From JADLCX01 sp964630785 (lineage in GTDB: Bacteria; Planctomycetota; Phycisphaerae; Phycisphaerales; UBA1924), in assembly GCA_964630785.1 (NCBI GenBank), contig CAZVZG010000001.1:1-64000 (forward strand): 64,000 nt of DNA. The letters run 5' to 3'. This document shows positions 20,793 through 29,097 of this stretch, piece after piece (the first letter of the stretch is position 1; every line of letters begins with the position of its first letter). Made by a program: the position numbers and the translations under genes. The notes under the pieces are model-generated. The model had not been told where the DNA came from. It saw nothing but the letters and a program-made list of their open reading frames with translations, and searched no databases.

Positions 20793-21179
20793 TCAGCGGT
20801 CGATCCGCTTGCCCGCCGACCGGGGCTGATCGGCCGACTGCTCGGTCGGCCGCACCACGATCTCGGGCCTGCCCGGCGGCGACCCGCCGGCGGGCTCCAG
20901 ATCGAGCTGCTCCTTGAGCAGTCGCCCGACCTTGAACTTGACGGTCTTTTTGGCCGGCACGTTCACGCGTTGCAGCGTCTTGGGATTCTGGGCCACGCGC
21001 GGGGCGCGAGCCTTGATCTCAAAGACACCGAAATCGCGGAACTCGAGCCGGTTGCCCTTGCCGAGTTCCGCGATCATTTCGTCGAGAAAATTCTGAACGA
21101 CCTTCTTCACGTCGACCCGCTTACACCCGGCCGATGATGCGATCCGGTCGATCAGATCCTTTTTGGTAATCGTCGCCAT
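20793..21179 (-). CDS. HU/IHF-family DNA-binding protein with C-terminal tail
   Basis: A 128-residue nucleoid protein. MATITKKDLIDRIA is the typical HU start; residues 1-92 cover the helical dimer body and beta arm, with GNRLEFRDFGVFEIKARAPR and the arm-tip NPKTLQRVNVPAKKTVKFKVG, where the arm proline is replaced by Leu or shifted. About 30 extra residues, Pro- and Arg-rich (EPAGGSPPGRPEIVVRP), extend the usual 90-residue length and may be disordered. ATG 21179 is the natural start; the longer open frame is unsupported. It has its own terminator and a candidate promoter about 180 bases upstream. Confidence 0.9.
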   Translation of the reverse strand: MATITKKDLIDRIASSAGCKRVDVKKVVQNFLDEMIAELGKGNRLEFRDFGVFEIKARAPRVAQNPKTLQRVNVPAKKTVKFKVGRLLKEQLDLEPAGGSPPGRPEIVVRPTEQSADQPRSAGKRIDR

Positions 21180-21566
21180 AACGTGGACATCCGGATTGGT
21201 TCGAGCAGGCCGCTCCCTGCTGCCACTCCGAGGGGACGAAAGTCCCAATCCCATACCAAACCCTTCCCCACGTGTCGATCGGGAACGGACGGGATCGACC
21301 GTCACGTAATTCCATGGGCGCGGCCACGGCACCTAAGGGTGCCTACGACCGCGACTTGGCCAGTATCCCGAATCTCGGACCCGCGGTCAATAGCCATTCC
21401 GACAGCACCCATATCGTGGGAGAGAAAAACTTCACGCCGCGGCCTCTTCAAGCCAGACCGATGCCGGACAGAACCGCCCCGCGGGCGCGGCTTGGACCGA
21501 TAAGCCGCGAACCGCCCCACCTTCCCATTCCCCCTCCGCCGGATTCCCTCTGCCTTCCGGCTCGAA
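21180..21566. other. 387-base intergenic region between HU and outer-membrane-protein genes
   Basis: It contains the candidate HU promoter, a GGGAC-GAAA-GTCCC hairpin at 21234-21247 in the presumed HU leader, and otherwise nothing I can name. No coding frame with a sensible start is apparent. Confidence 0.5.
21362..21390 (-). promoter_or_regulatory. Candidate sigma70-type promoter for the HU-family gene
   Basis: On the minus strand TTGACC (21385-21390) and GATACT (21362-21367) are separated by 17 bases. Transcription would give a leader of about 180 bases carrying the GGGAC hairpin, in contrast to the leaderless boxes elsewhere. Confidence 0.5.
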
Positions 21567-22514
21567 TCAGAACCGGATCGCCAGACCGGCGAACAGGCCC
21601 GCCAGGCGCCCGTCGTAGTTGAACTCGTCCTCGTCGGTACCGTCGGTGAGCCAGTAGGCCAGTTGGCGATAGCCGATTTGGATGCCCACGTTTGGGTGAA
21701 GCCGCCACTGAAAGCCGGCCTGGATGTCCACCGAGTATGACGAAGTGTCGCCCGTGGGCAGGCCGCCGGCCGTCGCCTGGACGTCGAGGGTGAAGTCCTT
21801 GGCCAGGTCCGCCTCGATGCGGACACCGACGATCGGCTCGCCGAAGAACTCGTCGGCGTCGGCCGAGGCGTAGGCGCCGCTGGTGCGGGCCACGTCGAAG
21901 CCCACGTCGTAGACCCGCACCCCGCCGATCACGTACAGGCGGGCCAGCGACTCGATGGCGTTCTCCGGGCGCTGCGTGTGCTCGGGCGAAGAGAACACGC
22001 GGCCCCACACGCGGTAGCCGGCGGTGAGCTCAACAGTGGTGAGGTGAAACTTGGCGTCGAGCGTGTCGCCGGGATCGACCACCACCGAGCCGAGGCGGAA
22101 CGACGAATCCGCGACCGTGTCGTCCCGGCTGATGGAATAGTCGGCACCGGAAAACGTCACCCGCCAGCGTTCGCTGCTGAAGTGGATCTCGCCGCTGGGC
22201 TCGAAACGGGGCGAGGCGATGTTGAGCCGGTCGAGCTCGACGGCATCGCCGGCGCTGGTGAACCCCCCCGGCCCCGTTCCCGAGCTCACTGGCAGTTTCA
22301 CCTTGCCGCTGGGCGAGACATACCAGAATGACGGCTCGATCTGGACCGTCCAGGACGGATCGGGCGAGAGGATGTCCGCGAGCTTGTCGGCATCGGCCGC
22401 GGCGGCGTGGTCCTTCGGCTCGCCCGCCGCGGGCCCCTGCGCGGCCGCGCTCACCGCGAGCGCCGCGCCGGACACGAGCGCGAACAGTCGGGCCAACTCA
22501 GAGCGGGTCCGCAT
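21567..22514 (-). CDS. Outer-membrane beta-barrel protein
   Basis: A 315-residue protein with a signal peptide (MRTRSELARLFALVSGAALA, cleavage near AAA-QG at about residue 26), a 25-residue Ala/Asp-rich linker, then repeated amphipathic strands such as TVQIEPSFWYVSPSG, WRVTFSGADYSI, TTVELTAGYRVWGR and NVGIQIGYRQLAYW. It ends in GLFAGLAIRF, with the terminal Phe recognised by BAM machinery in diderms. ATG 22514 is preceded by GGGATGG. The number of strands suggests a barrel of eight or ten. Function (porin, receptor or structural) cannot be told. Confidence 0.75.
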   Translation of the reverse strand: MRTRSELARLFALVSGAALAVSAAAQGPAAGEPKDHAAAADADKLADILSPDPSWTVQIEPSFWYVSPSGKVKLPVSSGTGPGGFTSAGDAVELDRLNIASPRFEPSGEIHFSSERWRVTFSGADYSISRDDTVADSSFRLGSVVVDPGDTLDAKFHLTTVELTAGYRVWGRVFSSPEHTQRPENAIESLARLYVIGGVRVYDVGFDVARTSGAYASADADEFFGEPIVGVRIEADLAKDFTLDVQATAGGLPTGDTSSYSVDIQAGFQWRLHPNVGIQIGYRQLAYWLTDGTDEDEFNYDGRLAGLFAGLAIRF

Positions 22515-22630
22515 GAAACACCATCCCGGCGGCGCACCGGACAAGCCCGGCGACGCGGCGGCGGGAGCATAACAAAACCGCCCCGCGAACACCCGCCCAC
22601 CCGCCACCACCCGCGTCAACGCCCCGTCGA

Positions 22631-22636
22631 TACCAT
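22631..22636 (+). promoter_or_regulatory. Leaderless-type -10 box TACCAT for arfB
   Basis: TACCAT lies nine bases before ATG 22646, with only C and G between and no Shine-Dalgarno sequence. Confidence 0.5.
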
Positions 22637-22645
22637 CGCCCGCCC

Positions 22646-23155
22646 ATGACTCCGCCGAATGCGCTGCCCGGCCCCACCGATCCCGCCCCAGCGGGCGGCG
22701 TGGCCGTCGCGCCGGGTGTGAGCGTGCCCGAGGGCGTGCTCCGCTGGCAATACTCGCGCAGCGGCGGGCCCGGGGGGCAGAACGTCAACAAGGTCTCGAC
22801 CAAGGCCGAGCTGCGCATCGCCGTGGACGCGCTGCCCATCAGCGCCCGCGTGCGCCGACGCTTGCGAGAGCTGGCCGGACGACGGATCGCGGGCGCGGAA
22901 ACCGTCATCGACGACCTCACGGGCCAACCCCGCGAGCGCGGCGGCGAGCTCATCATCATCAGCGAGTCCGAGCGCTCGCAATCAGGCAACAAGGCCGAGT
23001 GCCTCACAAGACTGCGCGAACTGCTCGTGCAGGCCGCGGCGATTCCCAAGGTCCGGCGGAAGACCAAACCCAGCAAGGCGAGCAAACAGCGCCGCTTGGA
23101 CGAGAAGAAGCGCCGCGGCGACATCAAGCGCGGCCGGGGCTCTTCGCACGATTAG
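22646..23155 (+). CDS. arfB: Peptidyl-tRNA hydrolase ArfB (release-factor-like ribosome rescue)
   Basis: A 169-residue relative of class I release factors lacking the codon-recognition domain. SRSGGPGGQNVNKVSTKAEL carries the catalytic GGQ at about residues 43-45, which hydrolyses peptidyl-tRNA on stalled ribosomes. The C-terminal basic tail (RRKTKPSKASKQRRLDEKKR) matches the segment that ArfB inserts into the empty mRNA channel. Length is slightly above the 140 residues of E. coli because of a Pro/Ala-rich N-terminus. It is convergent with the Lpt permease gene, 43 bases away. Confidence 0.93.
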   Translation: MTPPNALPGPTDPAPAGGVAVAPGVSVPEGVLRWQYSRSGGPGGQNVNKVSTKAELRIAVDALPISARVRRRLRELAGRRIAGAETVIDDLTGQPRERGGELIIISESERSQSGNKAECLTRLRELLVQAAAIPKVRRKTKPSKASKQRRLDEKKRRGDIKRGRGSSHD

Positions 23156-23198
23156 GTCCCACCGCGGTGAACACGAAGAGAATCAAGGCACGGGCCCG

Positions 23199-24452
23199 CT
23201 ACGTCCTCACCCCGCTCAGCACCGCCACCGCGATCGGCAGCAGCACGAGCACGGGCAGGAAAACCGCGAAGCCCGCGGGCAGGCCCGGGATCGGCATGGC
23301 CGCGAGCAGCGTGCCGCCCACGAGGCTGACGATGCCGACGGGCGCGCACTTGAGCGACTGCACGACCATGTTCCGCGGCTCTCGCAGCAGGAAGAAGGGC
23401 ATCGTGATGGCCAGGGCCAGCAGGCTGGAGATCATGGTCGAGATGCGCCCCCAGCGGATGCGCTGCAACTCCTCGCGCAGGTCGGCCTTGAGCTGCGGCG
23501 AGCCGAGCATCTCGCCGATCTGCCCCCATGAGAGGCACTGGCGGTAGCTGGCGAACTCCTTGAACAGGAGGGTCGAGGGCTCCAGGTCGGTCTCGATCTG
23601 TGTGGGCGGCTCCGTGCGCACTCGGGCGCCGCCGACACCGCCAGGCCCCACCGACCCCGCGCGCCCCATCTCCATCGACGACACGCGCGGGTTGACGAGG
23701 TCCCACACGCCGCCGCCGCGCCAGCGGGCCTCGTCGGCCGAAACGCGCGACGTCACCACCCCGCTGGAGTTGCGCCGCCAGATGTCCACGTTCGTGAGCA
23801 CGTTGGTCCTGGGCTCGAACTCGCCGGCGAACCAGACCTGGCCCCGCCCGTCGGCCACGAGCTGCACGCGGAAGGTCGAGAGGTCGCGGTTGCCGGCGTC
23901 GCCGGGGTCGCGGGCCAGCAGCGGCGCGACCCGCGGGTTGGAGATGACCAACTCCTGGTTGATCGTCTTGAGCGCCATCATCGCTATCGCGACCACGAAC
24001 ACCGGCACCAGCAGCCTGTACAGGCTGATGCCCCCCGCCAGCACCGCCACCATCTCGCGGTGCCGCACCAGTTGCGTGAACGTGAAGCCCATCGCCCCCA
24101 CGAGGCACAGGCCGATCGTGTAGTTGAACAACTGGAGCAGCCGCGGCCACCACAGATCAAACACCAGCAGGGCCGTCAGCACGCCCTTGCGCACGGCGGA
24201 CGGCTTCACGGGTGCGGGGGGGAACGGTGGGGCAGGGGCATGGGCCTGGGCAGCGGGGTTCGCGCTCACGGCCGGCCCGACCGGCCGTGCACTCGCCGCG
24301 GCGGACTGCCTCTCGATCTCCTCCGCCCGGCCCATGAACCGGTCGAGGTTCAGCGTGACGTCCACCGTGACCACAAAGCAGAACAGCAGGACCATCAACG
24401 CCATCACGTTGAAGAGGAACTGCCGGGCGATGTAGCGGTCGAGCGTCGTCAT
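23199..24452 (-). CDS. LptF/LptG-family permease
   Basis: A 417-residue inner-membrane protein of the YjgP/YjgQ family, which with LptB extracts lipopolysaccharide and feeds it to the periplasmic bridge. MTTLDRYIARQFLFNVMAL is the family-typical start; a first membrane helix, an unusual Pro/Ala linker (about 60-85), two more helices, a periplasmic beta-jellyroll (about 190-310) and three C-terminal helices follow. The linker inside the first cytoplasmic region is odd for the family. It is the last gene of an operon with the PAP2 and PMT-like genes, seven bases after the PAP2 stop. Confidence 0.85.
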   Translation of the reverse strand: MTTLDRYIARQFLFNVMALMVLLFCFVVTVDVTLNLDRFMGRAEEIERQSAAASARPVGPAVSANPAAQAHAPAPPFPPAPVKPSAVRKGVLTALLVFDLWWPRLLQLFNYTIGLCLVGAMGFTFTQLVRHREMVAVLAGGISLYRLLVPVFVVAIAMMALKTINQELVISNPRVAPLLARDPGDAGNRDLSTFRVQLVADGRGQVWFAGEFEPRTNVLTNVDIWRRNSSGVVTSRVSADEARWRGGGVWDLVNPRVSSMEMGRAGSVGPGGVGGARVRTEPPTQIETDLEPSTLLFKEFASYRQCLSWGQIGEMLGSPQLKADLREELQRIRWGRISTMISSLLALAITMPFFLLREPRNMVVQSLKCAPVGIVSLVGGTLLAAMPIPGLPAGFAVFLPVLVLLPIAVAVLSGVRT

Positions 24453-24459
24453 CGGCGGT

Positions 24460-25311
24460 TCAGGAGTTCACCGGCACCCCGCGATTGTTGTTCAGGTCGG
24501 CCCGCACGACGGCCCGGGCGACACACAGGCCCACCAGCACGCCGAGCGTCGCGTCGCTGACAAAGTGCGCCCCGGCGAGGACGCGGCTGAGCACGCAGCA
24601 CGCCGCCAGCGTGATCCAGACCGCGCGCCTTCGCGGCCAGATCAGCGACGCGACCAGCGCGCCCGCCACGGCCACCGCCGCGTGGCTCGAAGGAAGCCCC
24701 AGCCCCGACCCGTTCCAGAAATCGTGGAACCGGAACGACATCCACCCATCGGCGAACTCGGGGCGCTGCCGGCGGAAGACGAGCTTGAGCGCCTCGGCCG
24801 CGAGCCCCGCGCCCGCCGGTGCCACGAACAGCAGCACGCCCCGGCGCAGGCCGGCCCGCACCCGCGCGGTGTCGAGCTGGAACAGCGGCCGGATCACCAA
24901 CCACGCGGCCACCGCACCGACGACGTACATCGTGCCGCAGAGCTTGATCGCGTGGTATCCGAAATACTGGATCGCGGCCATCGCGTCCAGCGCGTGCCAT
25001 CCGAACAGCGAGCCGATGGCCTCGCGGATGCCGACGCCCTCGATCGCCCGCACGTTCGGCCGCACCGACGGTTGCAGGGCCAGCCAGACGGCCCGGTCCC
25101 ATCCATTGGCGACCACGAACGCGCCGAGCCAGAGCCAGGGGTGGGCCGGAACGGCCGCACGCCACCACGGGACCCTTGCTCCCAGGGCCGCCGCACTCTC
25201 GCCCGAGACCGCCGATGGCGCCGGGGGTGCGTGCGCGATCGACACCTCCACCGGGCGATCCCGCATCATGGCGGCCGTGGCGGACGGTGATGTCGTGGGC
25301 GTCGTGCTCAC
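24460..25311 (-). CDS. PAP2-family membrane phosphatase
   Basis: A 283-residue polytopic phosphatase. All three catalytic motifs are present: KLVFRRQRP (KX6RP), PSSH with the catalytic His, and SRVLAGAHFVSD (SRX5HX3D). Relatives act on phosphatidic acid, undecaprenyl pyrophosphate or lipid A phosphates on the periplasmic face. Its position between a PMT/ArnT-like transferase (ATGA overlap) and a Lpt permease suggests lipid-carrier recycling or lipid A dephosphorylation; this is inference. About 60 N-terminal residues precede the first helix. Confidence 0.9.
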   Translation of the reverse strand: MSTTPTTSPSATAAMMRDRPVEVSIAHAPPAPSAVSGESAAALGARVPWWRAAVPAHPWLWLGAFVVANGWDRAVWLALQPSVRPNVRAIEGVGIREAIGSLFGWHALDAMAAIQYFGYHAIKLCGTMYVVGAVAAWLVIRPLFQLDTARVRAGLRRGVLLFVAPAGAGLAAEALKLVFRRQRPEFADGWMSFRFHDFWNGSGLGLPSSHAAVAVAGALVASLIWPRRRAVWITLAACCVLSRVLAGAHFVSDATLGVLVGLCVARAVVRADLNNNRGVPVNS

Positions 25312-27161
25312 GGGGAGGATTGTTGGACCCCGGTTCCCGTCGCGGCGGGCGTGCGGGTTGGGCGGGGCGGGCGTCGGGCGCCCCGATCAATACCCCGATA
25401 TCCGTACCCCATGTACGCGACGCGGTCCTTCTTGTGCTCGCCGTCGAGCCTGTGACCGTCGGTCGGCAGCGGCTCGACCCGCTCGAACATCTCCTTCCAG
25501 CGCGCGACCGTCTCGGGCTTGTCGTTGGACATGAGCAGGGCCGGCTGCCCGAGAAGGTCGTTGCGCGAGAGCGACGTGTCGGGCCAGAAGTCGAACTGGC
25601 TCTTGCGCCCGCCCATCACGCTCTGCGGCGAGAGCACCACGACATCCGCTCTCTCGTCCTTCTCTCCGCGTCGTTCGCGGAAGAGGTAGTAGGCCATCTG
25701 GCTCGCGCGCCCGTAGTGCTCGCACATGAGGAACGGACGCGAGCCGGGGTGGGCGATCCGCAGTTCGTCGATCACACGCCCGGCGTGGGCGGCCATGGCC
25801 CGCGAGCCGATGAGCCGCCCGAGCACAATCGGCCCCGGGGGCCGGCCGCGCGCCGACTCGATCGCCCGGCTCACCATCGGCGTGCGGGCCAGGGCGTTGA
25901 GCCCGCCCGCCGCGATAGGGCCGAAGTGAATGAGCAGCGCGGCCACCACGCCGTAGATCACGCCGACCCGCCAAAGCACCTTGATCGGGCGCGTGCGCGG
26001 TCGGTCAGGGCCGGTGAGTTCCGGGTGTGCGGCCCCGGCGCGCCGGCGGGCCAGTTCGTCGGCCGTGTACCAGCCCGCGAGCACCATGAGCGAGACAAAC
26101 CCGCCGATGGGCCAGTTCAACTCGGGCTCAGTGATGAACGACACCGCCAGATAGAACACGAAGATCGGGACGAACGCCCAAAGCAGGAACCGCACGCCGA
26201 GCGCCCGCTCGCGCGCGGGCGAGTCGTCTGCGGAGGGCCGATCGCGCCGGAGCAAGCGCCACGCCGCGACGGTCGCGAGCACGAGCAGCGGCCCGAACAT
26301 CCCGATCGGGCTGGCGAGATACTCCAGCACGGGCAGCGGGTCGAACGACCATCCCCCGCCCGGACCCGCGGGGACGGGCATGTCGCCCCCGCGGAGGCCC
26401 AGGTGCCCGAGCAGGTGCTTGACGGTCGGCCAGCCCTCGCGGGCGTTCCAGATGAGCACCGGCGCCAGGGCGAGGGCGAGAACACACAGGCCCGCCACCA
26501 TCCACCGCCCCCAGGCCGCCGCCGGCCGGAGCGGGGCCCCTCGCCCCCGCGAAGCCCGCTTTGCCGAGAGCACCGCGAAGAGCACGACGCCGGGGATGAG
26601 CAGCAGGATCGTGTACTTGAAGAGGAACCCGAGCCCCAGGGCCGCGCCGAGGCCGATCCACGCCCTGCCCGACCCCTCGCCCAGTGCCCGCCACGCCGCC
26701 CAGCAAGAGAGAGCCCAGCAAGCGAGGTAGCACCCGTCGATCGTGACGAGCAGGCCGGTGAGCATGAACGCGGGCGCGAGCGTGTACGCCGCGGCGGCGA
26801 AGAGCGCGGCCCTCGCCGGCGTCGCCACGCTTCCGTCGCCGATGAAGGCCCGCCGGGCGAGGTCCCTCGCGAGCCCCGCGCACGCGAGTGCGCCCACGGC
26901 CCCCGCGACGGCCGCGGGCAGTCGCACGGCCCACTCGGCGTGACCGAAGAGCCGCGTGCTGAGCCAGATCACCCACGCGATACCCGGGCCCTTGCTGTAG
27001 TACGACCAGTCGAGGTGGCGCGACCACAGCCAGTAGTGGGCCTCGTCCTCGACCAGATCGTAGGGGCAGAGCCACGCGAGATAGGCGATGCGCACGAGCA
27101 GCACGAGCGCGACAAACAGCAGCGCCGAGCGCAGTGAGTCGTTCGAGCGGCTCACCGGCAC
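25308..27161 (-). CDS. PMT/ArnT-like membrane glycosyltransferase (GT39/GT83 type)
   Basis: A 617-residue GT-C enzyme with about ten to twelve membrane helices. DLVEDEAHYWLWSRHLDWSY near residue 40 holds the acidic catalytic pair of the first periplasmic loop, followed by YYSKGPGIAWVIWL, as in lipid-phosphate-sugar-dependent transferases such as ArnT. The C-terminal soluble part begins near residue 460. GTG 27161 is supported by GAGGAG six bases upstream; the frame continues open further but reads as non-coding. It heads the operon with PAP2 and the Lpt permease, so the acceptor may be lipid A or another envelope lipid. Confidence 0.82.
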   Translation of the reverse strand: MPVSRSNDSLRSALLFVALVLLVRIAYLAWLCPYDLVEDEAHYWLWSRHLDWSYYSKGPGIAWVIWLSTRLFGHAEWAVRLPAAVAGAVGALACAGLARDLARRAFIGDGSVATPARAALFAAAAYTLAPAFMLTGLLVTIDGCYLACWALSCWAAWRALGEGSGRAWIGLGAALGLGFLFKYTILLLIPGVVLFAVLSAKRASRGRGAPLRPAAAWGRWMVAGLCVLALALAPVLIWNAREGWPTVKHLLGHLGLRGGDMPVPAGPGGGWSFDPLPVLEYLASPIGMFGPLLVLATVAAWRLLRRDRPSADDSPARERALGVRFLLWAFVPIFVFYLAVSFITEPELNWPIGGFVSLMVLAGWYTADELARRRAGAAHPELTGPDRPRTRPIKVLWRVGVIYGVVAALLIHFGPIAAGGLNALARTPMVSRAIESARGRPPGPIVLGRLIGSRAMAAHAGRVIDELRIAHPGSRPFLMCEHYGRASQMAYYLFRERRGEKDERADVVVLSPQSVMGGRKSQFDFWPDTSLSRNDLLGQPALLMSNDKPETVARWKEMFERVEPLPTDGHRLDGEHKKDRVAYMGYGYRGIDRGARRPPRPTRTPAATGTGVQQSSP

Positions 27162-27229
27162 GGCGGTCTCCTCGTGGACCGTTTCGCCCCGGCGGAGTTG
27201 CGGTTGGTTCGTGCCAGTGACCTTGTCCC

Positions 27230-29065
27230 TCAGTGCTTGACGAGCCTCACGAACTCGCTGGTCGCGTACGCCCCCAGCGCGGCCACGCCGCCCCAGAGCA
27301 CGATCAGGCCGATCGGCCCGTGCCCGTGCGTGAGCTGCTGGCCCGCGCTGATCGTGATCACCGTCGCCAGCGCGGGGAAGAACGCCCACAGATAGATCGT
27401 CAGCGGAAGCGAGTCGCGCAGACGCATGGCCATCACCGTGCCCATGAGCACCATCACCAGGCACGCCGCGGCCATGGCCAGCCGCTCGTGCTCCTTGCTG
27501 ACCACCTCGCGCATCAGGTCGGCGATGCGCTGGACGAGGTCGTTGAACGCCGGGGCCAGCGAGGCCCGCTCGATGGGCCTGTGCTCCATGCGGTCCCGGG
27601 CCTGCTCGACGAGGTCGTGCGAACTCATCGACAGCACCTGTGCGGCGGAATCGTCGGCGAGGCCGAGGTCGGTCAGCACCCACTCGCTCATCGCTCCGGA
27701 AGAAGCGCCCGCCTCGTCGTCGGGAACGATCAGCTCGCCCGCCTCATCGAGCTCCTGGGCGCTCACGTTGAGCAGTTGCAGCGAGATGAGCACGCCCTCC
27801 TGGGTCGGGGCGTTCGCGCCCAGCAGGGTCGAACCTCCGCCGCCGGCGGGCTTGGCGGGGCGGATGAGCACGCCGCCGGCAGTCTGCCTTTGCACGCGCC
27901 CATCGCTGAGCGTGCGCTCGACGACAATCGACTCGCGCGGCGCGGGCCAGGCCTCGAGAACGTTCGGGTCGCGGTAGTACCGGGTACCCTCGGGCGCCGA
28001 GCGCCGCTTGGGCCGATCGCCCATGGCCCGCAGGACGAACCTTCGATCGCCGTCTCTGGACGCCTCCACCATCACCGGGGTCGCCTGCGCGGCGTGCAGC
28101 GTGATGCGCTGCCCGAGCGGATCAACAAACTCCACAAAGCCCCGGTTCCGGAGGCTCTCCCGTATCGAGTCCAGCGATTTCGCCTGGGCGAGCGACATCG
28201 CCAGTTTCCCCCGCCGCGTGTTCACCGGGTCCAGCTGTTCCGGGCGCGATCGCAGCCGGCGCAGTTCCGAGAAGGTGAGGAACTTCGGGTCGTCCGTCAG
28301 CGTGTTCTCGATCAGGAACGGCTTGGTGGTCTCTTCAACCTGAGCGCGGTTGCCCTTGCCCTCGTACACCGCGTCCTTGGGCTGGATAATGACCTCGGTC
28401 ATGGACCTCGATCCGGCGCTCGGGCCGCTCACGCGCCTCAGCCAGATCGACGCCTGGCGGGCCGACGCCTGCTCCTCGACGTTGCCGTCCTTGTCGAGCT
28501 TGACCACGAGCAGACCGCCCAGCCACAGCCGCTCGAACGCGCCCGCGCCCGGGTCGGGCCCCTGCGCTACCACCTGGTCGGCGTAGAGCAAACGGTCGCC
28601 GAGCTTGATCGCGTCGCCGCGCTGGATCGAGTGCACGATGAGCTTGGACGCATCCTGCGTGACCAGTTCGGCCATGTTCCGAAGGAACCGCGGGATGACC
28701 AGGTTCGAGAGCACCAGCAGCACGACGGCGAGCACGAGCCCCGACGCCAACGCGGGCGCCAGCAGCGCCCGGTGGCTGATGCCCCCGGCGTGGCACGCCG
28801 TGATCTCGTTGTCCGCCGCCCAGCGGTGGTACGCCAGCGTCGCGCCGAAGCACGCCGCGAACGGCAGGGCGTATTGCAGCATCGGCGGCATCGCCAGGAA
28901 CATGAACTTGAGCGTCTCGACCGGCCCAAGCTTGCCGTCGGCCAGCGGCTTCACGGCCGCGGCGAAGGCGATGACCGTGACCAGCACGGCCGCGGTGAGC
29001 AGCACCAGGCGCCACAGGTCCCAGGAGAGGTAGAGCCAGACTGTCCACGGGAGGCGACGGGGCAT
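27230..29065 (-). CDS. LptF/LptG-family permease with enlarged periplasmic domain
   Basis: A 611-residue inner-membrane protein. The start MPRRLPWTVWLYLSWDLWRL, the helix pair around residues 25-110, HAGGISHRALLAPALASGLV and the three C-terminal helices match the YjgP/YjgQ permeases of the lipopolysaccharide exporter. Its periplasmic region spans about 370 residues (130-510), far above the roughly 140 usual, so the protein is about 240 residues longer than relatives. With the gene at 23199-24452 it could supply both halves of the LptFG heterodimer. It has its own TACCAT box and lies 32 bases after cysS. Confidence 0.82.
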   Translation of the reverse strand: MPRRLPWTVWLYLSWDLWRLVLLTAAVLVTVIAFAAAVKPLADGKLGPVETLKFMFLAMPPMLQYALPFAACFGATLAYHRWAADNEITACHAGGISHRALLAPALASGLVLAVVLLVLSNLVIPRFLRNMAELVTQDASKLIVHSIQRGDAIKLGDRLLYADQVVAQGPDPGAGAFERLWLGGLLVVKLDKDGNVEEQASARQASIWLRRVSGPSAGSRSMTEVIIQPKDAVYEGKGNRAQVEETTKPFLIENTLTDDPKFLTFSELRRLRSRPEQLDPVNTRRGKLAMSLAQAKSLDSIRESLRNRGFVEFVDPLGQRITLHAAQATPVMVEASRDGDRRFVLRAMGDRPKRRSAPEGTRYYRDPNVLEAWPAPRESIVVERTLSDGRVQRQTAGGVLIRPAKPAGGGGSTLLGANAPTQEGVLISLQLLNVSAQELDEAGELIVPDDEAGASSGAMSEWVLTDLGLADDSAAQVLSMSSHDLVEQARDRMEHRPIERASLAPAFNDLVQRIADLMREVVSKEHERLAMAAACLVMVLMGTVMAMRLRDSLPLTIYLWAFFPALATVITISAGQQLTHGHGPIGLIVLWGGVAALGAYATSEFVRLVKH

Positions 29066-29074
29066 CGAGGGGGG

Positions 29075-29080
29075 ATGGTA
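29075..29080 (-). promoter_or_regulatory. Leaderless-type -10 box TACCAT for the large Lpt permease gene
   Basis: TACCAT on the minus strand, nine C-rich bases before ATG 29065; no Shine-Dalgarno sequence. Confidence 0.5.
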
Positions 29081-29097
29081 GGGGGTGGTGCGTGGGG

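Noticed and set aside
27162..27683. Extension of the PMT/ArnT-like gene upstream of GTG 27161
   Set aside because: It would overlap the 3' part of the Lpt permease gene antisense-free but out of frame, and GAGGAG sits exactly before GTG 27161.
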